From a virus, in the IMG/VR virus record IMGVR_UViG_3300002835_000349, positions 1-44,843 of that record: DNA of 44,843 nucleotides. One strand, written 5' to 3'. The position numbers and the translations under genes are program-made. Under the pieces are notes generated by a model, which did not search any database, was not told where the DNA came from, and saw nothing but the letters and a program-made list of their open reading frames with translations. Shown here piece after piece: positions 17,474 through 25,085 of the stretch (its first letter is position 1; each line of letters starts with the position of its first letter).

Positions 17474-18464
17474 TTTCTCTTCTTTTAAGAAGAAATATTC
17501 AACATCCGCAAAATATAAACCCCAAAGATTTTTTGACCTGGGGACAGAGTTCCTAGATGCGGTTGGCTTACCAGGGCCAGCTATTGGGCACATCAATATG
17601 TTCCTTGGGCACTCTGACACTGGTAAAACAACGGCTCTTATAAAAGCAGCTGTTGATGCTCAAAAAAAAGAAATACTTCCAGTTTTTATTATTACTGAAC
17701 AAAAATGGAGCTTTGAACATTCCCGTTTGATGGGCTTCCAATGTGAGGAAGCTGTTGATGAAGAAACAGGTGAAATTGATTGGGATGGTTTTTTTATTTT
17801 TAACAACAACTTCGATTACATTGAACAAATCACGGATTATATTAATTCTCTTCTGGATGCTCAAGAAAAAGGTGAATTGGAATATGATTTGCTCTTTCTT
17901 TGGGACTCAGTTGGTTCAGTTCCCTGTAAGATGACTTATGAAGGAAAAGGGGGAAAACAACATAACGCCGCAGTTTTAGCCGACAAAATTGGTATGGGTA
18001 TCAATCAAAGAATTTCAGGTTCACGAAAAGCTGAATCGAAATTCGAAAATACTTTAGTTATTGTAAACCAACCTTGGGTTGAACTACCAGATAATGCATA
18101 TGGGCAACCTAAAATCAAAGCTAAAGGCGGCGAAGCTATTTGGTTGAACTCTTCCCTTGTGTTTTTGTTCGGAAATCAGAAAGGTGCTGGTACAACCAAA
18201 ATTACGGCAACCAAAGATAAGCGTACGGTTAAGTTCGCGAGTCGAACTAAAGTTTCAGTAATGAAAAACCACATCAATGGTCTGGGGTATGAAGATGGTA
18301 AAATCATTGTAACACCACATGGATTTCTTGCGGGTAAAGATACTACTGAAGAAAAAACATCGATTGAAACTTACAAGAAAGAATATTCTGATTACTGGAA
18401 GGAAATCATTGGTAGTGATGGTGACTTCACTTTGAAGGAAGAAAAAGACCCAGAGAGCTTCTAA
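17451..18464 (+). CDS. uvsX: UvsX RecA-like recombinase
   Basis: A 337-aa RecA/UvsX-family ATPase that forms filaments on ssDNA and drives strand exchange, central to recombination-dependent replication in T4-type phages. The Walker A loop GHSDTGKTT is at about residues 52-60, the conserved glutamate-bearing EQKWSFEHSR follows near 82-91, and the Walker B strand DLLFLWDSVGSVP is at about 146-158. The DNA-binding loop region contains GKGGKQHNAAVLADKIG (about 167-183), and the NQPW motif (about 205-208) follows. Length is slightly shorter than T4 UvsX (about 391 aa). It overlaps the preceding small gene and is followed by a terminator. The ATG has no Shine-Dalgarno sequence. Confidence 0.92.
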   Translation: MAIKKATDFSSFKKKYSTSAKYKPQRFFDLGTEFLDAVGLPGPAIGHINMFLGHSDTGKTTALIKAAVDAQKKEILPVFIITEQKWSFEHSRLMGFQCEEAVDEETGEIDWDGFFIFNNNFDYIEQITDYINSLLDAQEKGELEYDLLFLWDSVGSVPCKMTYEGKGGKQHNAAVLADKIGMGINQRISGSRKAESKFENTLVIVNQPWVELPDNAYGQPKIKAKGGEAIWLNSSLVFLFGNQKGAGTTKITATKDKRTVKFASRTKVSVMKNHINGLGYEDGKIIVTPHGFLAGKDTTEEKTSIETYKKEYSDYWKEIIGSDGDFTLKEEKDPESF

Positions 18465-18495
18465 TGATGCTTAATGAGTTCGTTAGTGAATGACT

Positions 18496-18536
18496 AATGG
18501 TGTGGCTGGAAATACCAGCCAACCATTTCATTTTTT
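18496..18536 (+). terminator. Intrinsic terminator after uvsX
   Basis: Two-part stem: AATGGT / ACCATT outside and TGGCTGG / CCAGCCA inside, with one bulged G and an AAATA loop; six T follow after TCA. The interval 18465-18561 holds this hairpin and no credible gene. Confidence 0.85.
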
Positions 18537-18561
18537 GTATAACATTTGAAAAAAAAAATAA

Positions 18562-19566
18562 TTGAAAACTCTATTAGTAGATGGAGATAATTTATTCAAA
18601 ATCGGATTCCATGGAGTTCGAGAACTATTTGTTGCCGGTAATCACATTGGGGGCATCTATCACTTTCTTAACACCCTTAGAAAACAACTCGTGGACAACG
18701 AGTACGACAAAGTCGTTGTGTTTTGGGATGGAAAACATAACTCCCAAACTCGACGTAATTTATATCCAGCATATAAATTAAACCGTAATAATAATATGAC
18801 GGAGGAGAAACTCGAGTCATATTTTTTTCAAAAAAACAGGGTAAAACAATATCTAGAAGAAATTTTTGTTAGACAAATAGAAATCGATGGTAATGAGTCA
18901 GACGATTTGATAGCATATTACTGTCAAATATCTACGGATGAACATAAAATGATTTTTTCATCTGATAAAGATTTACTTCAGTTAATTGATGAAACTACTT
19001 CCGTTTATTCCCCTCTACAAAAGTTCATTTATCAAAATGGTGATTTAGTGAAATTTGGTAATTTTTACATTCCACACCAAAATATTCTTGTGGCAAAAAT
19101 TTTTTTGGGAGACCAAAGTGATAATATCCAAGGGATTAAACAACTAGGTGAAAAAACTTTTATGAAAGTTTTTCCCGAGGTACTTGAAAAACCCATTTCT
19201 ATTGATGATATTTTAACAAGAACAAAAAACTTGTCGATGGAAAACCCTAAACAAAAAGTTCTACAAAATATTTTAGATGGTTTAACGAAAAATGGTAAAT
19301 TAGAAAATGAGTATTACTTAGTAAATCAAAAATTGATGGACTTGAAACTTCCATTGATTGATGAAGAATCCAAAAAAATTGTTACACAATATTACTCAGA
19401 GTCTCTTGACCCAGAAGGTAGGGAAACAAAGAAAGTAATTGAAATGATGATGGAAGATGGCTTCTTCAAATTTCTCCCCAAAACCGACGAATCGTTCGTT
19501 GAATTTTTAAAACCTTTTTTAAAATTAACAAGAAAAGAAAAACGACAATTTAAAAAAAATAATTAA
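18562..19566 (+). CDS. 5'-3' exonuclease / RNase H of the FEN family (T4 Rnh-like)
   Basis: A 334-aa PIN/FEN-family nuclease that would remove RNA primers from Okazaki fragments, like T4 RNase H (305 aa). Acidic metal ligands are in the expected order: VDGDN at residues 6-10, GNESDDL at about 111-117, SSDKDLL at about 133-139, and the helix-3-turn-helix signature GDQSDNIQGI at about 184-193. The start is TTG: a stop codon sits immediately before it, and the next ATG would remove the catalytic N-terminal aspartate. The leader is a run of A with no Shine-Dalgarno. It begins a unit continuing through the helicase; the spacing to the next gene is 2 nt. Confidence 0.9.
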   Translation: MKTLLVDGDNLFKIGFHGVRELFVAGNHIGGIYHFLNTLRKQLVDNEYDKVVVFWDGKHNSQTRRNLYPAYKLNRNNNMTEEKLESYFFQKNRVKQYLEEIFVRQIEIDGNESDDLIAYYCQISTDEHKMIFSSDKDLLQLIDETTSVYSPLQKFIYQNGDLVKFGNFYIPHQNILVAKIFLGDQSDNIQGIKQLGEKTFMKVFPEVLEKPISIDDILTRTKNLSMENPKQKVLQNILDGLTKNGKLENEYYLVNQKLMDLKLPLIDEESKKIVTQYYSESLDPEGRETKKVIEMMMEDGFFKFLPKTDESFVEFLKPFLKLTRKEKRQFKKNN

Positions 19567-19568
19567 TT

Positions 19569-20021
19569 ATGAAAGAAGAAACTCTTTTTAAGATGGAATT
19601 CCTTTTGACGTTGAATGAAAATATTGTAGTGCAACGTTTTTTCAATGTCCGCAATTACAACTCACAAGCAGCTCGCTCAGCCGACCTTGCCTTTTTTATG
19701 AAGCAAGTTGAAGATGATTTTATCTCTGATTTAAAAATGAAAACAGTGATGTACATGATGGACAATCAGGAAGCTATTTATCTTGACCCTGAGGTGTTAA
19801 ACACATCAAATACTGACGAAGCGGAATACTTTAATATGTATGTCAAAGTGGCAGACGAAAAAATCTTTCATCGAATTTTTGATGCAAAAATATACCCACC
19901 AAAAGTTAGATACACTGTAGATGTACGTCCCAGCTTGAAAAACATTCTGAAAGGACTGACTGACATTTTTTCAGCAGAATATTTGTCTTTCGAGTACATG
20001 GAATACGACCTATCTCGGTAA
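19569..20021 (+). CDS. Conserved-looking phage protein of unknown function (150 aa)
   Basis: Function unknown. The N-terminal pattern of a hydrophobic strand then VVQRFFNVRNYN and a helix (residues about 17-50) resembles a small uncharacterised protein that I recall in the replication gene cluster of T4-type phages. The rest alternates helices and strands, with one Met-rich segment (KMKTVMYMMDNQE, about 56-68) and no cysteine. It sits 2 nt after the exonuclease and 25 nt before the helicase, so a role in replication or its control is likely but not shown. Confidence 0.72.
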   Translation: MKEETLFKMEFLLTLNENIVVQRFFNVRNYNSQAARSADLAFFMKQVEDDFISDLKMKTVMYMMDNQEAIYLDPEVLNTSNTDEAEYFNMYVKVADEKIFHRIFDAKIYPPKVRYTVDVRPSLKNILKGLTDIFSAEYLSFEYMEYDLSR

Positions 20022-20046
20022 TATTTACTGAATACATTACAATTAT

Positions 20047-21426
20047 ATGACTAAAAATTTTGACTATCTAGGAAATACATTTCAACTTCAACTATTAAAT
20101 CAATTAATCTTAGATAAAGAATTTGCTCAGTCCATTATTGATGTTTTAGAACCATCTTATTTTGATAACAAGTATTTTAAACTTGTGATTCAAATGGTAA
20201 GAGAATATTATTCAAAATATCAATCTACACCCACCTATGATACACTTGACCAAATTGCCAAAGCGGAGATAAGTCAAGAACTAGCCCTTAAGATTGTCTT
20301 GGACACTCTTAAGCAAATCCAAGAAGCTCCATTTGAAGGTGGGGTTTTTGTTCAAGAAAAGGCATTAAAATTTTGTAAGCAACAAGAATTACAAAAAGCC
20401 ATGGACAAGGCACAAAAAATTATCACTAATGGTGATTTTGAGTCTTACGACCAGGTTGAAGGGATGGTTCGAGAAGCACTACAAGTGGGTGAAAGAGAAT
20501 CTGGTGTCTTGGACGTATTTAATGGCCTGGATGACGTTTTAAATGATGATTACAGACACCCAATACCAATGGGTGTTGATGGTATTGACAGACTTCTTAA
20601 AGGTGGCCTTGCCAAAGGTGAAATCGGGGTTATACTTGCACCAACCGGTGTTGGTAAAACAACACTGATGACAAAGATTGCAAACTCTGCATTTAATTTG
20701 GGTTACAATGTACTTCAGATTTTTTTCGAGGACAATCCCAAAATCATTCAACGTAAACACTTTACAATTTGGACAGGCATTGAACCGGATAATCTCTCTT
20801 CAAGAAAAGAAGAGGTTATGGAAAAAGTTGGCGCAATCCAAAATACAATGCCTAATAAGTTGATTTTGAAAAAGCTGCCATCAGACACAATGACCATGGC
20901 ACAAATAAAAAATCAAGTTCGTAAAATGATTGCGGATGGTACAAAAATTGACATGATTACTTTAGATTATATTGATTGTGTTGTACCTGAAAACACTAAA
21001 AATGACGAATGGAAAGCTGAAGGTTCTGTAATGAGACACTTTGAGGCAATGTGTCATGAACTTGAAATTGCTGGATGGACAGCAACTCAAGGTAATCGGT
21101 CATCTATTTCATCTGAGGTTGTTACAACAGACCAAATGGGTGGCTCAATCAAAAAAGCACAAGTTGGTCACGTAATTATTTCTGTTGCAAAAACTATGCA
21201 ACAAAAAGAAATGAAGCTTGCAACCATAGCAATCACTAAATCTCGTTTGGGACAAGATGGTGTTGTTTTTGAAAACTGCAAATTTGACAATGAGTTATTG
21301 ATTATTGACACAGAGTCATCAGTAACATTCTTAGGTTTTGAAGAACAACAAGAGCAACGTAAGAGTGATAGAGTAAAAGAATTATTTGAAAAACGTAAAC
21401 AGAGAGAACAAAACTCAAATCTTTAA
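20047..21426 (+). CDS. 41: Replicative DNA helicase (T4 gp41-like, DnaB family)
   Basis: A 459-aa hexameric 5'-3' helicase that unwinds DNA ahead of the leading-strand polymerase; T4 gp41 is 475 aa. The N-terminal helical domain covers residues about 1-150. The RecA-like core carries Walker A APTGVGKTT at about 197-205, a Walker B strand MITLDYIDCV near 303-312, and a QGNRSS segment in the position of the DnaB-type sensor near 350-355. The final 40 residues are charged and contain Gln/Glu-rich repeats, as in gp41. No primase domain is fused, so a separate primase should be encoded elsewhere. A 75-nt A/T-rich gap separates it from nrdB, with no terminator. Confidence 0.9.
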   Translation: MTKNFDYLGNTFQLQLLNQLILDKEFAQSIIDVLEPSYFDNKYFKLVIQMVREYYSKYQSTPTYDTLDQIAKAEISQELALKIVLDTLKQIQEAPFEGGVFVQEKALKFCKQQELQKAMDKAQKIITNGDFESYDQVEGMVREALQVGERESGVLDVFNGLDDVLNDDYRHPIPMGVDGIDRLLKGGLAKGEIGVILAPTGVGKTTLMTKIANSAFNLGYNVLQIFFEDNPKIIQRKHFTIWTGIEPDNLSSRKEEVMEKVGAIQNTMPNKLILKKLPSDTMTMAQIKNQVRKMIADGTKIDMITLDYIDCVVPENTKNDEWKAEGSVMRHFEAMCHELEIAGWTATQGNRSSISSEVVTTDQMGGSIKKAQVGHVIISVAKTMQQKEMKLATIAITKSRLGQDGVVFENCKFDNELLIIDTESSVTFLGFEEQQEQRKSDRVKELFEKRKQREQNSNL

Positions 21427-21501
21427 AAATCTTGATGTTATGATATTAAAATATTCAATTACAAAACTTAAATTTGTCTGCCGCTACTAATTATTTAAAC
21501 T

Positions 21502-22782
21502 ATGGAAAATCAAGAAACACAATCATTTAATGAACAACGTTTCGTTATTAAACGAAGCGGCGATAAAGTTCCTTTTGAAGAAGAAAAAATTAAAAACGCA
21601 ATTATCAAAGCTATGCGTGGCATCAACAAAGTTGATGTTGAAATGGCTGAAAAGATTGCAAGAATTACTAAGAAGGGTATCTTCAGGAATAATAAAATTG
21701 GGGTACCACATGTCGATGAAATTCATGACATGGTGGAAAACAAATTAATGGATAATGCTTTGAATGATGTTGCTAAAGAATATATCATTTATCGCTCAAA
21801 GCACCAACCTAATATCTTCATGAAGAGAACTAATCTCAAACCCTACGAGTACCCAGCACTTGTGGAATATGTTGACGCTATCCGTCATTCCTATTGGGTT
21901 CATACTGAGTTTAATTTCACTTCTGACATTCAGGATTTTATGGTACACTTAAATGAAAAGGAGAAGATGGCGGTACAACGTGCAATGCTTGCTATTTCGC
22001 AAATTGAGATTGCTGTTAAAACGTTCTGGGGTGATATCTACAAGAGATTGCCTAAACCAGAAATTGGAAGTGTTGGTGCAACCTTTGCAGAATCTGAGGT
22101 GCGACACGCTGATGCATACTCACACCTTTTGCAGTTATTGGGATTGAATGGGGAATTTGAAAATTTACTTGAAGTTCCTGCAATCCGTAGACGAATCAAA
22201 TATTTGGAAAAATCAATTTATAATTCAAAGTCAGTGGAAAACCAAGATTACTTTGAATCGGTGGTGTTGTTTTCGATGTTTGTGGAGAACGTATCACTCT
22301 TCTCGCAATTCCTAGTAATCATGTCTTTTAACAAACATAAAAACGTTTTGAAAGGCATTAGTAACGCAGTTGAAGCAACTTCTAAGGAAGAAAACATTCA
22401 CGCTGAATTTGGATTTGACTTAGTTAACCTAATCAAAAAGGAAAACCCAACCTGGTGGACTCCTGAGTTAGTTGAAGATTTAATTCTAGCGACTAAGGAA
22501 GCTTTTGAGGCTGAATCAGAAATTGTTGAATGGATTTTTGAAAAGGGTGATTTGGATTTTCTTACAAAAGCACAAACAATAGAATTCATTAAACACCGTT
22601 TTAACATTTCATTGAACTCAATTGACATCGATAATATTTTTGAAGTCAATGAAAAACTTTTAGAAACTACCGAATGGTTTGATGATGAAATTCTAACAAC
22701 AAAGCATACAGATTTCTTTAACAAGCGCAGTATAAATTACAGCAAAAAGTCAAAATCAATTACACTTAACGATTTATTTTAA
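21502..22782 (+). CDS. nrdB: Ribonucleotide reductase small subunit with N-terminal ATP-cone
   Basis: A 426-aa class I radical-generating subunit. Residues about 11-100 are an ATP-cone (RFVIKRSGDKVPFEEEKI start), a nucleotide-sensing regulatory domain normally found on the large subunit. The ferritin-like core follows. Visible ligand positions are Glu199 and His202 with the radical tyrosine at Tyr206 (EVRHADAYSHLL), and Glu297/His300 (EENIHAEF). The first carboxylate ligand appears to be Glu169 rather than the usual Asp. The C-terminus SITLNDLF is a typical tail for docking into the large subunit. ATP-cones on NrdB are known from Leeuwenhoekiella blandensis, a flavobacterium, which supports a Bacteroidota host. 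Gene order is nrdB-nrdA, reverse of T4, with a 24-nt gap. Confidence 0.9.
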   Translation: MENQETQSFNEQRFVIKRSGDKVPFEEEKIKNAIIKAMRGINKVDVEMAEKIARITKKGIFRNNKIGVPHVDEIHDMVENKLMDNALNDVAKEYIIYRSKHQPNIFMKRTNLKPYEYPALVEYVDAIRHSYWVHTEFNFTSDIQDFMVHLNEKEKMAVQRAMLAISQIEIAVKTFWGDIYKRLPKPEIGSVGATFAESEVRHADAYSHLLQLLGLNGEFENLLEVPAIRRRIKYLEKSIYNSKSVENQDYFESVVLFSMFVENVSLFSQFLVIMSFNKHKNVLKGISNAVEATSKEENIHAEFGFDLVNLIKKENPTWWTPELVEDLILATKEAFEAESEIVEWIFEKGDLDFLTKAQTIEFIKHRFNISLNSIDIDNIFEVNEKLLETTEWFDDEILTTKHTDFFNKRSINYSKKSKSITLNDLF

Positions 22783-22806
22783 TTTAAAAACAACGACAAT
22801 AACAAT

Positions 22807-24513
22807 ATGGAAAATAGAGAACCTTTTGACTGGATTAATGATGAGTCAATTACATTTCTTCGTCGAGGATATTTGAGTGAAGGAGAAGACTCTTTAGAAC
22901 GGATTAGAACAATTGCTGAACACGCTGAAAAGCTTTTAGGTATTGAAGGATTTGCGGATAAATTTTACGATTATATGGGTAAAGGGTGGTACTCACTTTC
23001 TTCACCGGTGTGGGCGAACTTTGGAAAAAAGCGTGGATTACCCGTTAGTTGTTTTGGTTCAAATATTGGTGACAATATTGAGTCAATTCTTTACACTCAA
23101 GCGGAGGTCGGTGAGATGAGTAAAATGGGTGGTGGAACTTCAGGTTACTTTGGAAACATTCGTGGCCGTGGTGCTGAAATTACAGACAACGGACACGCAC
23201 CAGGTTCAGTACACTTTATGAACTTGTTCCAAAGTGTTGTGGACAACATTTCTCAGGGTTCAACACGTCGCGGTAGATTTTCACCATACCTTCCAGTTGA
23301 ACATCCAGACATTATGGAATTTTTGGAAATAGGTACTGAAGGATTTCCTATTCAGGATTTAACCCATGCAGTAACAGTTTCTGACCAGTTTATGGAGGAA
23401 ATGATTGCTGGTGATAAAAAGAAACGAGCTATCTGGGCTAAAGTTATCCAACGTAGAGGAGAAATCGGCTATCCATATATTATGTTTGCTGACACAATGA
23501 ACAAAAAGTCGCCTGAGGTTTATCAGGAAAAAGGAATGAAGATTTATAATTCAAATTTATGCTCAGAGATTGCACTTCACAATTCGGAGGAGGAATCTTT
23601 TGTATGTGTTTTATCTTCAATGAATGTTTTGCATTACGACGAATGGAAAGATACTGATGCTGTAGAGATGATGATTTATTTCTTGGACGCTGTAGTAACA
23701 GAATTTATTGAAAAGATTGATACTATTAGAAATAATGGGACAATTGAAGGACAACGTGCTTTTTTCTATTTAGAAAAAGCTTACAACTTTGCTAAAAAAC
23801 AGCGTGCGCTTGGTTTGGGAGTTTTAGGTTGGCATTCTTTATTGCAATCGAAAGGTTTACCCTTTGATTGTCGTGACACTGCTAAATTGAATATTGAAGT
23901 ATTCAAACTTATCAAGGAAAAATCATACAAGGCTTCAGCTGAATTAGCCAACATGTTTGGCGAACCAGAAACTTTAGTTGGTTATGGTCGTAGAAATGTC
24001 ACTTTAAACGCAATTGCTCCAACAACATCATCTGCATTTATTTTAGGACAAGTATCACAATCAATCGAACCAATTTGGTCAAATTGTTATGTGAAAGACG
24101 TAGCTAAAATTAAAGTTACTATCAAAAATCCCGTGTTGAAAAAACTACTCGCTAACTTGGGTAAAGACACTAAGTCAACTTGGGATAGTATTAAAAAGAA
24201 TGATGGCTCAGTTCAACATTTGGAGTTTTTAACTGATGAACAAAAAGAAGTTTTTAGAACATTTGCTGAAATTAATCAATCCGCAATTATTAACCAGGCA
24301 GCTATCAGACAAGATTTTATCGACCAAGCCCAGTCTTTAAATCTTATGATTTCACCGGATTTGCCCACTAAAGCTGTTAATAAACTCTTGGTAGACGCAT
24401 GGCAGTTAGGAGTCAAAACTCTTTATTATCAACATTCTATGAATTCGGCTCAGGCATTTGCTAGAAAAAAATTGAATTTGAATGATTTGCATTGTGCATC
24501 ATGTGAGGCGTGA
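22807..24513 (+). CDS. nrdA: Ribonucleotide reductase large (catalytic) subunit, no ATP-cone
   Basis: A 568-aa class I catalytic subunit reducing ribonucleoside diphosphates for phage DNA synthesis. All key residues are visible: Cys82 (PVSCFGS) and Cys267 (VCVLSSMN) as the redox pair, the Asn250/Cys252/Glu254 triad (NSNLCSEI), the paired radical-transfer tyrosines Tyr540-Tyr541 (TLYYQHS), and the C-terminal Cys563-x-x-Cys566 that is re-reduced by thioredoxin or glutaredoxin. It is about 190 residues shorter than E. coli or T4 NrdA, mainly because the N-terminal ATP-cone is absent; that domain is on NrdB here. The shortening is therefore likely natural, not a truncation. The gene ends before a strong terminator. 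Confidence 0.92.
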   Translation: MENREPFDWINDESITFLRRGYLSEGEDSLERIRTIAEHAEKLLGIEGFADKFYDYMGKGWYSLSSPVWANFGKKRGLPVSCFGSNIGDNIESILYTQAEVGEMSKMGGGTSGYFGNIRGRGAEITDNGHAPGSVHFMNLFQSVVDNISQGSTRRGRFSPYLPVEHPDIMEFLEIGTEGFPIQDLTHAVTVSDQFMEEMIAGDKKKRAIWAKVIQRRGEIGYPYIMFADTMNKKSPEVYQEKGMKIYNSNLCSEIALHNSEEESFVCVLSSMNVLHYDEWKDTDAVEMMIYFLDAVVTEFIEKIDTIRNNGTIEGQRAFFYLEKAYNFAKKQRALGLGVLGWHSLLQSKGLPFDCRDTAKLNIEVFKLIKEKSYKASAELANMFGEPETLVGYGRRNVTLNAIAPTTSSAFILGQVSQSIEPIWSNCYVKDVAKIKVTIKNPVLKKLLANLGKDTKSTWDSIKKNDGSVQHLEFLTDEQKEVFRTFAEINQSAIINQAAIRQDFIDQAQSLNLMISPDLPTKAVNKLLVDAWQLGVKTLYYQHSMNSAQAFARKKLNLNDLHCASCEA

Positions 24514-24537
24514 TTTAACGTTAAAACGGAAATTAAT

Positions 24538-24570
24538 AAAAACCCTGACAAATAATTTGTTGGGGTTTTT
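24538..24570 (+). terminator. Intrinsic terminator after nrdA
   Basis: A 15-bp stem with two wobble pairs (AAAAACCCTGACAAA / TTTGTTGGGGTTTTT) and a 3-nt loop; the A and T ends give it potential in both directions. It closes the replication/nucleotide module. Confidence 0.85.
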
Positions 24571-24597
24571 ACATTTCTTATAAAAATTTTCAAGGTA

Positions 24598-24604
24598 TAT
24601 TTAT
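24598..24604 (+). promoter_or_regulatory. Late-promoter-like TATTTAT motif, gp25 gene
   Basis: TATTTAT ends only 5 nt before the gp25 start, the closest spacing of the set. If it is a -10 element, the transcript would be leaderless or nearly so; alternatively this copy is chance. Confidence 0.3.
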
Positions 24605-24609
24605 GGTAT

Positions 24610-25080
24610 ATGGCTGAAGGTGTCACATATGGTTTAGCATTTCCATTTGAAAATTCCAGTAGGGGTGATTTTCTTTTATTAACTGAAACTCAGTTTGCTC
24701 AAATTCGAAGTGATTTAATTCATTTATTACTTACCAGAAAAGGTTCTAGATATTACTTGCCAACTTTTGGAACTAGATTATATGAATTTTTATTTGAACC
24801 TTTTGACGGGTTAACTTTTGATGCGATTGAAGCAGATATTAGAGACTCCGTACAACAATTTATGCCTAATCTTTTAATAAATAATATAACCATCGAACCC
24901 GCAGACCCCTCTGAAGAAGTACCGTTGGCTAGAGGTGAAAGTATTCCTGGTCAGGCAAAAGACAATGTCTTTAGAGTGCCTGGTAAAGGCACGTCAGAAT
25001 ACACCGCAAAAGTGAGAATTGACTATGCTGTAGATAATAACACTTTTGCCCAAAGTGATTTTGTCATTTTGAATATTTAA
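24610..25080 (+). CDS. 25: Baseplate wedge protein gp25-like
   Basis: A 156-aa protein of the gp25/gpW family, which anchors the first sheath layer and the wedge core in contractile tails. The family core is clear: LLLTRKGSRYYLPTFGTRLYEFLFE (about residues 38-62, with the characteristic Arg/Gly and YEFLFEP) followed by an IRDSVQQFMPNLLINNITIEP helix-strand. T4 gp25 is 132 aa; the extra length is in the C-terminal part (about residues 98-130). The gene lies 5 nt upstream of gp6, the same adjacency as W-J in P2-type and 25-6 in many T4-type tails. Confidence 0.88.
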   Translation: MAEGVTYGLAFPFENSSRGDFLLLTETQFAQIRSDLIHLLLTRKGSRYYLPTFGTRLYEFLFEPFDGLTFDAIEADIRDSVQQFMPNLLINNITIEPADPSEEVPLARGESIPGQAKDNVFRVPGKGTSEYTAKVRIDYAVDNNTFAQSDFVILNI

Positions 25081-25085
25081 AATAT

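Noticed and set aside
18465-18561. Small open frames in the gap after uvsX
   Set aside because: Only about ten codons long; the region is explained by the terminator hairpin.
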